Source: Acidiferrobacteraceae bacterium
GTDB lineage: Bacteria > Pseudomonadota > Gammaproteobacteria > Acidiferrobacterales > SZUA-150
Assembly (NCBI GenBank): GCA_003228915.1
Contig: QIGL01000115.1
Location: 1 to 61,563 of the forward strand
Reading direction: 5' to 3'
Length of the DNA stretch: 61,563 nt
Positions within the stretch are counted from its first letter, which is position 1. Every line of letters begins with the position of its first letter. Shown one piece after another: positions 28,259-38,120 of this stretch. A model generated the notes under the pieces. It was not told where the DNA came from and made no database searches. It saw only the letters and a list, made by a program, of their open reading frames with translations. Both the position numbers and the translations under genes were made by a program.

Positions 28259-28885
28259 ATGGATACCAGAGACTCTGAAAAGCACTCATGTAGTTGTGAT
28301 GTTACTGAGGAGACCAGCCATGGTGAACGCCGTGTTTTAATCATTGTATTGCTAATTAATGGCGGCATGTTTATCGCCGAGTTTGGTGCCGGATTATTGA
28401 GCCATTCAACTGCGCTGATAGCCGATTCTCTTGATATGCTTGCCGATGCACTGGTTTATGCCATTGGCATTTACGCCCTGGGACGGCCACTACACTGGCG
28501 TAGTCGTGCGGCGCTTACAAACGGGATTTTACAAATACTGTTAGCACTGGGTGTTGTTATCCAGGTGATTATAAAGTTATACACCCAGGCATTACCAGAG
28601 CCTGGCATCATGGGGATATTTGGTGTTATTGCCCTGATCGCTAATACCATCAGTTTTTTCCTGTTGATGCGATTTCGTGACGGTGATATCAATATGCGCG
28701 CCACCTGGATATGTTCACGCAATGACATGATTGGTAATGTTGGTGTACTGATTGCGGCCGGGCTGGTTTTTTATACTGGCAGGGGTTGGCCCGATATTGT
28801 CATAGGGTTGATTATTGCCGGTGTGGTGACGCATTCAGCCTGGAAAATTATTCACGAGGCATGGCAGAACCTGAAGAATGACTAG
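28259..28885 (+). CDS. Cation diffusion facilitator (CzcD-like), lacking C-terminal domain
   Basis: This 208-residue CDF protein has about six membrane helices. GGMFIAEFGAGLLSHSTALIADSLDMLADA carries the helix-2 HxxxD-type site (S-D-x-x-D pattern around residues 57-65), and NVGVLIAAG is the helix-5 region. The N-terminus is Cys/His-rich (HSCSCD). It ends just after the membrane domain, without the usual 80-residue cytosolic C-terminal domain. It starts eight bases after czcA and would share its message. Confidence 0.85.
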   Translation: MDTRDSEKHSCSCDVTEETSHGERRVLIIVLLINGGMFIAEFGAGLLSHSTALIADSLDMLADALVYAIGIYALGRPLHWRSRAALTNGILQILLALGVVIQVIIKLYTQALPEPGIMGIFGVIALIANTISFFLLMRFRDGDINMRATWICSRNDMIGNVGVLIAAGLVFYTGRGWPDIVIGLIIAGVVTHSAWKIIHEAWQNLKND

Positions 28886-28911
28886 AAAATAAGGATTTTA
28901 TGACCTATATA

Positions 28912-29050
28912 CTAAGGAAGCTCTGATTAATAATTGTTTGTCATTCCGACCGAAGCGGAGGAATCTTGTAACTTCCTGATACTACTGAAGTTCCGTGGGT
29001 TGAGATCTCTCCACTACGGTCGAGATGACAATTGATCAAAGCTTCCTTAG
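28912..29050. mobile_element. MITE-like inverted-repeat element (139 bp)
   Basis: The element starts CTAAGGAAGCTCTGATTAAT and its other end, read on the complement, is CTAAGGAAGCTTTGATCAAT, giving about 20-base terminal inverted repeats with two mismatches. Inside, GTCATTCCGACCGAAGCGG and CGGTCGAGATGAC form another inverted pair. It carries no gene. TATA flanks the left end and GTATA the right, a weak hint of a target duplication. It lies between the czc-like and cus-like operons. Confidence 0.65.
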
Positions 29051-29242
29051 GTATAAATAGGACATGGCCATGCAATTATAAAATAATCAGGCGTTAAATA
29101 ATTTTGTTAATACGGAACTTAACAGCTAGAAAACGCTCTTATTTAACATATTACAGTGTACAATCCGGTGCCATGCAAAATAGTACAAAATCGAGATATT
29201 ACCAAATCAAGGAATAGCAAAGTACAAATAACAATAACTCAT

Positions 29243-29692
29243 ATGCTCAATTATTTCCGACAACACAATCTGCGTAAAGGCCTGTGGTTGATTATCCTTT
29301 TTGGTAGTCTGCTGACCCAGGCGCAGAACCTGTACGCCTGTGATTTGATAGACGACGGCCTGCAAACTGCTTGTTGTTGCGATAAAGATATGGACAAGGG
29401 CTGCTCCATGGGCGGTGGTTGTGATGCTTCTGCCGAGGGGTTGTTGACCGGTTGTTGTGAAGTCAGCACCACGGTTGATGTTGGCCTGCAAGACGTTGCC
29501 CGGGCTGATTCGCTGAATCACAAACTGGTGCTTTTACTGGATGCGCCGCAACCACCTCCGGCGATTATCACGAGCAAAATAATTTTACCGTTACGAATAA
29601 ATTCTCAGTCTGCAGTTACAAGCGATCAATCCAGTATTAATCCGACACCTGGTAACCACACCTATCTAGTCACCCAGCGCATCCGCGTTTAA
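29243..29692 (+). CDS. Cys-rich secreted protein heading the cus-like operon
   Basis: The 149-residue product has an N-terminal signal segment (GLWLIILFGSLLTQAQNLYA), then cysteine pairs and a run, ACCCDKDMDKGC, and GCCEVS. Such clusters suit soft metals such as Cu(I) or Ag(I). The rest is proline- and polar-rich. I do not recognise a named family. The ATG at 29243 gives a proper signal peptide; a GTG at 29156 would add 29 unlikely residues. It lies 91 bases before the outer-membrane factor gene. Confidence 0.7.
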   Translation: MLNYFRQHNLRKGLWLIILFGSLLTQAQNLYACDLIDDGLQTACCCDKDMDKGCSMGGGCDASAEGLLTGCCEVSTTVDVGLQDVARADSLNHKLVLLLDAPQPPPAIITSKIILPLRINSQSAVTSDQSSINPTPGNHTYLVTQRIRV

Positions 29693-29783
29693 CACCCCAC
29701 TTTTTTATTCACATGATGTTGGCGATTAATGTCGCCAGATTTCTTCAGGCATCAATTTCTTATGTGTTTTAAAGAGGTGTACC

Positions 29784-31154
29784 GTGTTTCAAAATATTTT
29801 CTACAGAAACAAGACTATTCACAGTAAGAATAGTAATAAATTGTTTTTAATGGGCGTATTGCTGATGTTTGTTACAACCATGACAACGGTTATAGCAGCG
29901 AACCAGGATAAGTTATTTCTAACAGATGACCGTCTGGAAATAAAACAGCTCATCCAGATGGTGTTAGAACGTAATCCATCTTTGGCAGCGATGCAGCAAG
30001 CATGGCAGGTGGCAAAAAACCGTATTAACCAGGTTTCGTCATGGGATGATCCCATGTTGTCCTATTCTGTTGCCCCAGGAACAAGTGGTCTGGATGATCA
30101 GGACCTGGGACAAAAAATACAGCTATCCCAAAAATTACCCTGGCCGGGAAAGCTGGGCCTGAAAGAAGACAGTGCCCGTTTTCAGGCCCAGGCAAAACAG
30201 GAAAATATAGAAGTGGTGCGACTACGATTGATCGAGGTATCGGTCAGAAGTTTTGCGGACTGGTATTACATCCACCAGGCCCTGCGTATTAACCGGGTCA
30301 ACCAGGATTTGTGGCAGGAGTTCCGTGTAATCGCCGAACTTAAATACGCTACCGGGCGTGCCAGCAAACAGGATGCGTTGCGTGCCGAAATGGAACAAGC
30401 GATGCTTGAGCACGCAGCCATTGTCTTGCTGCGTAAAAAACGAAATATCCAGACAAGCCTGAATACACTTTTGAACCGGTCACCAGACAGTCCGGTTCCA
30501 CCACCTGGAACCATGCCAGCAGCGGAATTATTACCGACTGTAAAAAAATTGCGGCAAACGGCGCTACTTAACCATCCTGAATTGAAAGCCCTGGTCACCA
30601 CAGAAAAGGCCAGCGCAGCCCAGGTAAAACTGGCCGAACGCGAATACTATCCGGATTTCAGGATTAATGCCGGTTACAACAGCCTCTGGGCCCAGGAAGA
30701 AAAACGCTATACCGTTGGTCTGGGTATCAATATCCCGCTGGCATTTAGTAGACGTAATGCCAGGGTCAGTGAAAAACGCGCATACAAACAGCAAATAAAA
30801 TGGCAGCTTTTAGAAAAGCAGGCCGAGATAACCGGCGCTGTCCAACGAGCCTATAACGGCGCACAGGAGAGCCGTCATGTGCTGCAACTATACCGGAAAA
30901 AACTTTTGCCCCTGGCAGAAGAAAATCTCCAGGCTGCCAAATCCGATTATCAATCAGGTAAAGGTAGTTTTCTTGACCTGGTCAGTGTCGAAAAAAATTT
31001 AATACAGACGCAATTAAATCAGGCCCAGGCACTGGCTGATTATCAAAGCCGCCTGGCAATATTGGCACGACATGTCGGTGACCCCGGTTTGCTGAATATT
31101 GACATAGCTGTCGTCAGTGACTTGCGAGATGAAATTCAAGGTGAAGCACAATGA
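29784..31154 (+). CDS. CusC-like outer-membrane factor (TolC family)
   Basis: This is the outer-membrane channel of the second tripartite pump. A GTG start at 29784 is supported by AGAGGTG a few bases upstream and by the N-terminal signal region (LFLMGVLLMFVTTMTTVIAA). The mature protein contains ERNPSLAAMQQAWQVAKNRI and the DDPMLSYSVAPGT segment found in CusC/heavy-metal TolC proteins, with two helical hairpin repeats. Its stop overlaps the next ATG by four bases (ATGA). Confidence 0.88.
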   Translation: MFQNIFYRNKTIHSKNSNKLFLMGVLLMFVTTMTTVIAANQDKLFLTDDRLEIKQLIQMVLERNPSLAAMQQAWQVAKNRINQVSSWDDPMLSYSVAPGTSGLDDQDLGQKIQLSQKLPWPGKLGLKEDSARFQAQAKQENIEVVRLRLIEVSVRSFADWYYIHQALRINRVNQDLWQEFRVIAELKYATGRASKQDALRAEMEQAMLEHAAIVLLRKKRNIQTSLNTLLNRSPDSPVPPPGTMPAAELLPTVKKLRQTALLNHPELKALVTTEKASAAQVKLAEREYYPDFRINAGYNSLWAQEEKRYTVGLGINIPLAFSRRNARVSEKRAYKQQIKWQLLEKQAEITGAVQRAYNGAQESRHVLQLYRKKLLPLAEENLQAAKSDYQSGKGSFLDLVSVEKNLIQTQLNQAQALADYQSRLAILARHVGDPGLLNIDIAVVSDLRDEIQGEAQ

Positions 31155-33154
31155 AATCATTCCTAACAGAAAATCGTGTCATTATTTCTTCAGTAATAGT
31201 ATTTACAATTTTACTGATTATTATAACAAGCTGGATATTTTCCGGGTCGTCAGGCAATGGCGGGGATTTTGATGACAGGTCGGCCCACTATGCCGGGCCC
31301 TTTAAAGTAGCCGTTGTCCTTAACCCGGCCAAACCAAAGGTTGGCGATAACAGTCTTACCATAAAGCTGCGCGACAAGAATAACCAGCCAGTGACGGATG
31401 CCAAAATAAAGGCTGTGGCAGAAATGCCGGCCATGGGTTCCATGGCCGCAATGCCAATACCGGCCGTAATGAGCCATGACGGTGGTGGTGATTATACCGG
31501 TGACTTCGAGTTACCCATGAAGGGCGCCTGGCCATTATCCCTTGAGATTGTTTCGGCCAAAACGGGCGACGCCCGCCTCGATTTCGACATGTCTACCAGT
31601 CGTGCTGGCGTGCGTCTAGGCTCGGCTACTGAAAGCAAAATTCCACGGGCAGACACCAACAACAAAACCCGTTCCGACTCGGTATCTAAATCGAGCGATA
31701 GAATAAATGCTGCTGGTAAATTTCAGGTTGCTGGAAAATACAAAATCAAGGTTCAGTTAGAACCGGCTACCCCAACGGTGGGCAAGAATAAACTAACAAT
31801 TGTAATTCAGGATAAAACTGGTCAACCAGTTACAGGCGCAAAAATTCGTATTGTGGCGCAAATGCCGGCCATGGGCAGCATGAAAGCCATGAATATTCCG
31901 GCTGTTATAAATGAAGCCGGGGCGGGGATCTATAATGGTGAACTGGAACTCCCCATGGCCGGTGAATGGCCGCTGGCTGTAGACGTGGAGACTGAAACAC
32001 TAGGCCACGGTGATTTAATTTTCGATTTGGAAACGGGCCAACAAGGCTTAACGGTGGCAAGCGCCACGCCCGCTGGTATATCCCACTACACTTGTTCTAT
32101 GCATCCCTCGGTAAAATCGGCGACACCAGGGACTTGTCCCATTTGTGCCATGACCCTGGTACCAGTAACAAAAAAGGAAATTAAGTCTGGCGGCATTAGC
32201 ATGGATGCCCGCCGTCGCCAGTTAATTGGTGTGATTACGGGTCTGGCCCAAGAGAAACAATTAATCCAGGTCATACGTGCCGCCGGCCGGGTAAATTTTG
32301 ATGAAAGCCACATGACCGACATTACCCTCAAGTTCAACGGCTGGATTGGCAAGCTGTATGCGGATTTTGTCGGTGCCCCGGTAAAAAAAGGTCAGCCCCT
32401 GTTTACTGTTTACAGTCCCGAATTATTGTCAGCACAACAGGAATACCTGGAAACCCTGCGCCGTCGCAAAAATAAACAGGATACATTATTGCGGGCATCG
32501 CGCCAGCGGTTATCGCTTTGGGACATCACACCGTCACAAATTCGCCAGTTGGAAAAACGGGGCACGGCGATTGAATATTTACCCATCATCTCTCCCGCAA
32601 ACGGTACGGTTGTTGAAAAAACAATTGTCGTCGGTAGTGCCGTCAAGGCCGGTCAAAAACTTTTACGCATTGCTGACCTGTCAACCGTCTGGGTCGAAGG
32701 TGAGATTTATGAATTCGAAATCCCGTTGGTCAAAGTGGGCATGGAGGCAAAAATTGTTTTACCCGATCAGCCTGGAAAAAATTTGCAGGGCAAAGTGAAA
32801 TATATTTATCCCTACCTGCAAGGTGATACCCGCACTGCCAAGATTCGTGTTGAGCTGGACAATCGTGACGGTGTTTTAAAGCCTGACATGTATACCCACT
32901 TGCACCTGAAAGTGGATCTCGGCAAACGCCTGGTGGTGCCTGAAAGCGCCGTGTTATATGCCGGTGACAGCCGGGTCGTATTTCTTGATTTGGGTAATGG
33001 CCGATTACAACCGCGCAAAATTAAAACCGGGGTTCGCAACGCCGAAGACATTGAAGTGCTGGAGGGCTTGCAGCCCGGTGACAAGGTGGTGACCTCGGGA
33101 AATTTCCTGATTGCCGCAGAGAGCAAACTGAAAGCGGGGATTGATCAATGGTAG
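31151..33154 (+). CDS. cusB: CusB-like adaptor with two YtkA-like domains and a heavy-metal-binding motif
   Basis: The 667-residue adaptor starts with a membrane anchor (residues 10-30). Residues 49-150 and 195-300 are two similar Met-rich beta domains of the YtkA/FixH type; each has MPAMGSM followed by IPAV and a PWxLP-like closing pattern. Residues 312-338 hold YTCSMHPS...GTCPICAMTLVP, the heavy-metal-binding motif of CusB relatives. A standard membrane-fusion core with VNFDESHMTDITLKFNGWIG follows. The repeats imply an internal duplication. It overlaps both neighbours and links CusC to CusA. Confidence 0.88.
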   Translation: MKSFLTENRVIISSVIVFTILLIIITSWIFSGSSGNGGDFDDRSAHYAGPFKVAVVLNPAKPKVGDNSLTIKLRDKNNQPVTDAKIKAVAEMPAMGSMAAMPIPAVMSHDGGGDYTGDFELPMKGAWPLSLEIVSAKTGDARLDFDMSTSRAGVRLGSATESKIPRADTNNKTRSDSVSKSSDRINAAGKFQVAGKYKIKVQLEPATPTVGKNKLTIVIQDKTGQPVTGAKIRIVAQMPAMGSMKAMNIPAVINEAGAGIYNGELELPMAGEWPLAVDVETETLGHGDLIFDLETGQQGLTVASATPAGISHYTCSMHPSVKSATPGTCPICAMTLVPVTKKEIKSGGISMDARRRQLIGVITGLAQEKQLIQVIRAAGRVNFDESHMTDITLKFNGWIGKLYADFVGAPVKKGQPLFTVYSPELLSAQQEYLETLRRRKNKQDTLLRASRQRLSLWDITPSQIRQLEKRGTAIEYLPIISPANGTVVEKTIVVGSAVKAGQKLLRIADLSTVWVEGEIYEFEIPLVKVGMEAKIVLPDQPGKNLQGKVKYIYPYLQGDTRTAKIRVELDNRDGVLKPDMYTHLHLKVDLGKRLVVPESAVLYAGDSRVVFLDLGNGRLQPRKIKTGVRNAEDIEVLEGLQPGDKVVTSGNFLIAAESKLKAGIDQW

Positions 33155-36100
33155 ATGACAAGCCTGGCCAAAATCCCGATGACCATAATACTAATAGTAA
33201 CAATGGGTCCATCGAGCGCCTGATACGATACTGTGCGCTCAACCCGTTACTGACCCTGTTGATTATTCTGGCGGCGGCGTTCTGGGGTTATCGTTCACTG
33301 GAAAATACATCGCTGGATGCCATTCCGGATTTATCAGACGTCCAGGTAATTATTTATACCGAGTGGACGGGTCGCAGCCCGGACCTGGTGGAAGATCAAA
33401 TCACTTATCCCTTAACGACAACATTACTGGCCGCACCTAACGTGGAGTTTGTTCGCGGCCAGAGTTTTATGGGCCTGAGTTTTGTTTATGTCATTTTTAA
33501 AGATGGCACCGATATCTACTGGGCTCGTTCACGGGTGCTGGAATATCTCAACAGCGCCGTGGCAAAATTACCCGACGGGGTTCGTCCCACCCTGGGGCCG
33601 GATGCCACTGGTGTTGGCTGGGTGTTCCAGTATGCACTGGTGGATAAAACCGGCAATACCAGCCTGGCGGATTTGCGCAGCCTGCAGGATTTTACCCTGC
33701 GTTACTGGCTGGAATCTGTCGAGGGTGTCGCCGAAGTGGCCTCCGTGGGTGGATTTGTCAAGGAATACCAGGTCAATATCGATCCCAACAAGCTGGCCGC
33801 CTCTGGCATTCCATTGCAAAAAGTCGCCCAGGCGATTCGCCGTTCTAATAATGATGTCGGTGGCCGGGTACTGGAAATCTCCGGCCATGAACATTTTATT
33901 CGTGGTCGCGGTTACATCAAGTCCCTGAAAGACATTGAAACAATTAGTCTTGGCGTCAGCAAGCGTGGCACACCAATTACGGTCCGTGATGTGGCCAAAG
34001 TTAGTATGGGACCAGCCATGCGGCGCGGCATTGCTGAACTGAATGGTGAAGGCGAAACCGTTGGTGGCATTGTCATTATGCGTTACGGTGAAGATGCATT
34101 GGCGGTCATTGAGCGTGTCAAAAAACGTATCAAGGAAGCGAGCGCCGGCTTACCGAAAGGTGTCGAAGTCATCACCACTTATGACCGTTCGGTCCTGATA
34201 AAAAACGCCATTGATACCCTCAAGACAACCCTGACCGAAGAAATGATCGTGGTCTCCCTGGTGATTATGATTTTTTTATTACATTTCCGATCCGCGCTGA
34301 TTGCAATATTAACTATTCCGATTGCGATACTGTTGTCTTTTATTCCCATGGCTGAACAACACCTGACCGCAAATATTATGTCTCTCGGTGGTATCGCTGT
34401 GGCCATTGGTGCCATGGTGGATGCCAGTATTGTAATAATTGAAAATATACACAAACGACTTGAAGCCGCCAATCTGGGCGGGGATGAAAACGCGGGTGAT
34501 AGTGCGACGAATACTAAGCGACGTGATGTCATTATCCAGGCCATGCAGGAAGTGGGGCCGAGTATTTTCTTTTCACTATTGATTATTACAGTATCCTTCA
34601 TGCCGGTATTTGCCCTGGAAGGCACTGAAGGCCGGTTATTCAAACCCCTGGCTTTTACCAAAACCTACTCTATGGGTTTTTCAGCCTTGCTGGCGATTAC
34701 CTTTACCCCGGCATTGGCAGTATTGTTGATCAGAGGAAAAATCAGGGGTGACAAAAGCCCGCTCAATCAATGGCTGGTGAAAGTTTACACGCCCGTGGTT
34801 CATTTCGCGGTGCAATTCCGGTACTGGGTCATTGGAGCTGCCGGCCTGTCCATGTTGCTTACGATTCCGGTTTTTTTGAAGTTGGGTAATGAATTCATGC
34901 CGCCGTTAAATGAAGGCAGTATTTTGTACATGCCCACTGCCTTGCCCGGCATGTCTATCACCGAGGCCGGCAAGATTCTGCAATCCATGGATCGACAATT
35001 GAAAAAATTTCCGGAAGTGGAGACGGTCTTCGGGAAAATTGGCCGTTCTACCAGCCCCACCGACCCGGCACCTTTGTCCATGGTAGAAACCGTGGTGACC
35101 TTAAAACCAAAAGATCAATGGCGCGAAGGTCTGGAATGGGATGACCTGATTGCCGAAATGGATGAGAAACTAAGTTACCCGGGCATGCCCAATATCTGGT
35201 GGATGCCGATCCAGACCCGCACTGAAATGCTGGCCACGGGTATTCGATCTGCACTGGGCATTAAAGTATTTGGTGCCGACCTTGCGACCATTGAGGCGAC
35301 TGCGGTCGAGATCGAAAAGGCCTTGCTGGCAGACGAACGCACGAAAGGCAATACGCGTAGTGCATTCGCTGAACGCCTGACCGGTGGTTACTTTCTCGAT
35401 TTTAATATTAACCGGGAAAAAATTGCCCGTTATGGGTTAACTATTGCTGATGTTGAGGATGCCTTGTTGGCTGCTGTCGGTGGACTCAAGGTCTCGGAAA
35501 CCATCGAGGGTCGCGAGCGTTATGCTATTACTTTGCGCTATGCCCGTGAGTTCCGTGACAACCCGCAGGCATTAAAACGGGTGTTGGTATCAACCGCCAG
35601 TGGTGCCCAGGTTCCCATCAGCCAGTTGGCAGAAATAAAATTCTTGACCGGGCCACCTATGTTACGCAATGAAGATGGCCAGCTGGTGGCGTTCGTGTTT
35701 GTTGATGTCAAAGACATTGGTATTGCCGATTACGTGGAACTGGCCCGCGAGGTAGTGAAGGACAAGGTTACTATCCCGGCCGGTTATCGCATTGCCTGGG
35801 CCGGGCAGTTCAAATATTTTGAACGGGCCAAGGCCAAGTTCAAAATCCTGGTACCCTTGACCCTGTTTATTGTCTTTTTTATGTTATTCGTCAACCGGAA
35901 ATCGATTACGGAAGCGTTAATAATTTTAATCGCCATCCCGTTCTCGTTGGTGGGCGCCATCTGGTTGTTATTCCTGCTCGACTATAACCTTAGCATCGCT
36001 GTCTGGGTGGGCATGATTGCCCTGGCCGGTCTTGATGCCGAAATGGGTATTCTGATGATGTTGTACCTGGGTATGAGTTATCAGCAAAAACTGGAGGCAG

Positions 36101-36366
36101 GGGGTTTGCATACGCAATACGATTTAAGCCAGGTAATTGTCGAGGGCGCTGGTCAGCGGATTCGACCCATGCTCATGACCGGGATGGCCCTGTTGCTGGG
36201 TTTGCTTCCTATTTTATGGAGCTCGGGTGCTGGTGCCGATGTCATGAAACGCATCGCTGCCCCCATGATAGGCGGTATCACCACGGCATTACTGATGGTG
36301 TTGGTAGTGTTTCCGGCAATTTTTGCCATCTGGAAAGAAAGGCAACTGAAACTGGATTTACGTTAA
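33148..36366 (+). CDS. cusA: CusA-like Cu(I)/Ag(I) RND efflux pump
   Basis: This is an inner-membrane pump of 1072 residues. The helix-4 segment GAMVDASIVIIEN has the DA form typical of CusA copper/silver pumps, in contrast to the DG form of the pump at 25059. N-terminal LDAIPDLSDVQVIIYTEWTG and QYALVDKTG are also CusA-like. The start overlaps the end of the adaptor gene. The operon ends here; a MerR gene converges from the other strand six bases later. Confidence 0.92.
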   Translation: MVDDKPGQNPDDHNTNSNNGSIERLIRYCALNPLLTLLIILAAAFWGYRSLENTSLDAIPDLSDVQVIIYTEWTGRSPDLVEDQITYPLTTTLLAAPNVEFVRGQSFMGLSFVYVIFKDGTDIYWARSRVLEYLNSAVAKLPDGVRPTLGPDATGVGWVFQYALVDKTGNTSLADLRSLQDFTLRYWLESVEGVAEVASVGGFVKEYQVNIDPNKLAASGIPLQKVAQAIRRSNNDVGGRVLEISGHEHFIRGRGYIKSLKDIETISLGVSKRGTPITVRDVAKVSMGPAMRRGIAELNGEGETVGGIVIMRYGEDALAVIERVKKRIKEASAGLPKGVEVITTYDRSVLIKNAIDTLKTTLTEEMIVVSLVIMIFLLHFRSALIAILTIPIAILLSFIPMAEQHLTANIMSLGGIAVAIGAMVDASIVIIENIHKRLEAANLGGDENAGDSATNTKRRDVIIQAMQEVGPSIFFSLLIITVSFMPVFALEGTEGRLFKPLAFTKTYSMGFSALLAITFTPALAVLLIRGKIRGDKSPLNQWLVKVYTPVVHFAVQFRYWVIGAAGLSMLLTIPVFLKLGNEFMPPLNEGSILYMPTALPGMSITEAGKILQSMDRQLKKFPEVETVFGKIGRSTSPTDPAPLSMVETVVTLKPKDQWREGLEWDDLIAEMDEKLSYPGMPNIWWMPIQTRTEMLATGIRSALGIKVFGADLATIEATAVEIEKALLADERTKGNTRSAFAERLTGGYFLDFNINREKIARYGLTIADVEDALLAAVGGLKVSETIEGRERYAITLRYAREFRDNPQALKRVLVSTASGAQVPISQLAEIKFLTGPPMLRNEDGQLVAFVFVDVKDIGIADYVELAREVVKDKVTIPAGYRIAWAGQFKYFERAKAKFKILVPLTLFIVFFMLFVNRKSITEALIILIAIPFSLVGAIWLLFLLDYNLSIAVWVGMIALAGLDAEMGILMMLYLGMSYQQKLEAGGLHTQYDLSQVIVEGAGQRIRPMLMTGMALLLGLLPILWSSGAGADVMKRIAAPMIGGITTALLMVLVVFPAIFAIWKERQLKLDLR

Positions 36367-36372
36367 CTTGAT

Positions 36373-36792
36373 TTAGGTTTTTTGGTCAGACGCGGACTCA
36401 TTATCTTCCAGGCCCTCAATAATGGGACAGCCATTTTCATCGCCCTGGCAAAGATTAAGCAATAACTGAAGTTCGTTGCGTAACAAGGTGAGCTCATCTA
36501 CCTTGGTTTCCAGGTCTTTAAGTTTGTCGGCGGTTAGCTGGCGAATGCTGTCCCGTGCTTTTAATGGATTTTCGCGCATAACGATAAGTTGTTTGATTTC
36601 TTCGAGAGAAAAATTCATGTGTTGGGCGCGTTTTATGAATTTCAGGCGAGAAATATCTTTATCATTATATAGACGAAGCCCCGATTGATTGCGGGAAATG
36701 TTGGGCAGTAAACCGAACTTTTCATAGTAGCGCAGCGTGTCAGCGGTCAGGCTCGTCTGTTTTGTCACTTCACCGATTTTATACATGGCCAT
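36373..36792 (-). CDS. MerR-family metal-responsive regulator (CueR-like)
   Basis: The 139-residue protein has an N-terminal winged helix (YKIGEVTKQTSLTADTLRYY) and a dimerisation helix. The metal loop is CQGDENGCPII, with cysteines six residues apart, similar to the CueR loop. The position equal to Cys79 of ZntR or Cys82 of MerR is not a cysteine (it aligns to Arg), so a monovalent metal such as Cu(I), Ag(I) or Au(I) is more likely than Zn or Hg. It lies three bases after the CcdA-like gene and is therefore the last gene of an eight-gene leftward operon, implying autoregulation through the operators at 41326-41417. Confidence 0.88.
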   Translation of the reverse strand: MAMYKIGEVTKQTSLTADTLRYYEKFGLLPNISRNQSGLRLYNDKDISRLKFIKRAQHMNFSLEEIKQLIVMRENPLKARDSIRQLTADKLKDLETKVDELTLLRNELQLLLNLCQGDENGCPIIEGLEDNESASDQKT

Positions 36793-36795
36793 AAT

Positions 36796-38118
36796 TTAAT
36801 ATTCGATAATAAAAAAGTACTCATTGAGTAAATGGAGACCCGTAACGATTAATACAAGTCCGGCAAAAATTTCAATTTTCTTTTGGTAACGTGACAGCAC
36901 TCGTAGTGATTCCAGCCAGCCCATGCTCCATACGCCCAGCATAATAGGTATGCTACGACCCAGGGAAAAAGCAAGCAATAGCGCGAAACCAAAAGCGACC
37001 GAACCAATAGCGGCGCTGGCGGTTAAAGCCACCAGCAGGGCCGGTGTGCAGAACGGACAAAGCGCAACTGAAAACGGAAATCCCAGTAAAAATGCACCCC
37101 AGACACCCTTTACTTTGCCAGCCTTGACGCCAAACCAGGGCAAGCGAATATTCAGCCAACCCGCCCAGACAAGCCCCATCACGATCAAAAGTGGCCCGAG
37201 GAATAAACCCCATTCTCGACCCATCACATTTTTAACCCAATCACCGCCGAGGGCAGCCGCGACACCGAGTATGATATGGATCACGAACATGCCCGACACA
37301 AAGGCTGCGCCCAGTATTAATGCGCGACGCTGTTCATGTTCCCTGTCGTCGTGGGCCCTGGCGACATAGGCCAGCACGACCGGAATAGAAGCAAACGAGA
37401 TCGGGTTAAAGCTGAATACAAAACCAGCCAGGAACGCCAGGCCGACCCCTGCCCAGCTTGCCTGAATTAACACGTCTTTGAATTCTGTGATGTTGATATC
37501 AAGTGATGGCATTAATAAAAACAAGGCCAATCCAATTAATAACACCGCGGTAAGATAGGGGCTGCCTTTGGCCGATCGCTGCAGAAAATCAAGACCATCC
37601 TCATCCAGGCCCCTGAAAGATGCAATCACCATGGGCACGGTGAACAACGTGGCAAATAAAAATCCTGCCAAGGTGGCATAAATAATTGAGTCCAGCGTGA
37701 TGACCATACCAATGACAATTGCGATTAGCGGTAATGTGCAAGCCGGTAAAGTCAGGCCCAATCGTATTGAATGGGGCAGTTTTTTTGATCCTGGCAGGAG
37801 TTTAAAAAACTCAAGATGGGGGATGGGAAGATAAATAAACCGCGATACTATATATATGATCGCCAATGCCGACAGAATAATGCTTGGCAGTGTGTTACCC
37901 CAGACTGGCGGACTGGTGAAGATCACAAAAGAAACAAATAAAATAATTAATAACAAACAACGGCTGAGCCAGACCGCGAGCAGGCTTTGGCAACACGCCT
38001 TTTTATCGCCAGACTGGTTGGCCCTGGCCGAAAACAAGGTGTGGGTGGCAATGGTGCAGGGCTCAAAAAATGCCAATAACCCCAGCAGTGTTGCGCTAAG
38101 CAGGGTCAGGGTAATCAT
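36796..38118 (-). CDS. Double CcdA/DsbD-like membrane electron carrier
   Basis: The 440-residue protein is almost all membrane helices. It contains two CcdA-like halves. The first (about residues 1-200) keeps a cysteine in FFEPC21 and another in LTLPAC127. In the second (about 215-440) the first cysteine site reads FSFNPI, so it is lost, while the second site reads VALCPFC357. CcdA/DsbD proteins carry reducing equivalents from cytosolic thioredoxin to the periplasm. With the thioredoxin-fold neighbour, it could keep periplasmic CXXC metal proteins reduced. The start is two bases from the stop of that neighbour. Confidence 0.82.
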   Translation of the reverse strand: MITLTLLSATLLGLLAFFEPCTIATHTLFSARANQSGDKKACCQSLLAVWLSRCLLLIILFVSFVIFTSPPVWGNTLPSIILSALAIIYIVSRFIYLPIPHLEFFKLLPGSKKLPHSIRLGLTLPACTLPLIAIVIGMVITLDSIIYATLAGFLFATLFTVPMVIASFRGLDEDGLDFLQRSAKGSPYLTAVLLIGLALFLLMPSLDINITEFKDVLIQASWAGVGLAFLAGFVFSFNPISFASIPVVLAYVARAHDDREHEQRRALILGAAFVSGMFVIHIILGVAAALGGDWVKNVMGREWGLFLGPLLIVMGLVWAGWLNIRLPWFGVKAGKVKGVWGAFLLGFPFSVALCPFCTPALLVALTASAAIGSVAFGFALLLAFSLGRSIPIMLGVWSMGWLESLRVLSRYQKKIEIFAGLVLIVTGLHLLNEYFFIIEY

Positions 38119-38120
38119 GG

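Noticed and set aside
33482-33928. Alternative-frame forward gene inside cusA
   Set aside because: The cusA frame carries all family motifs here and the alternative has none.
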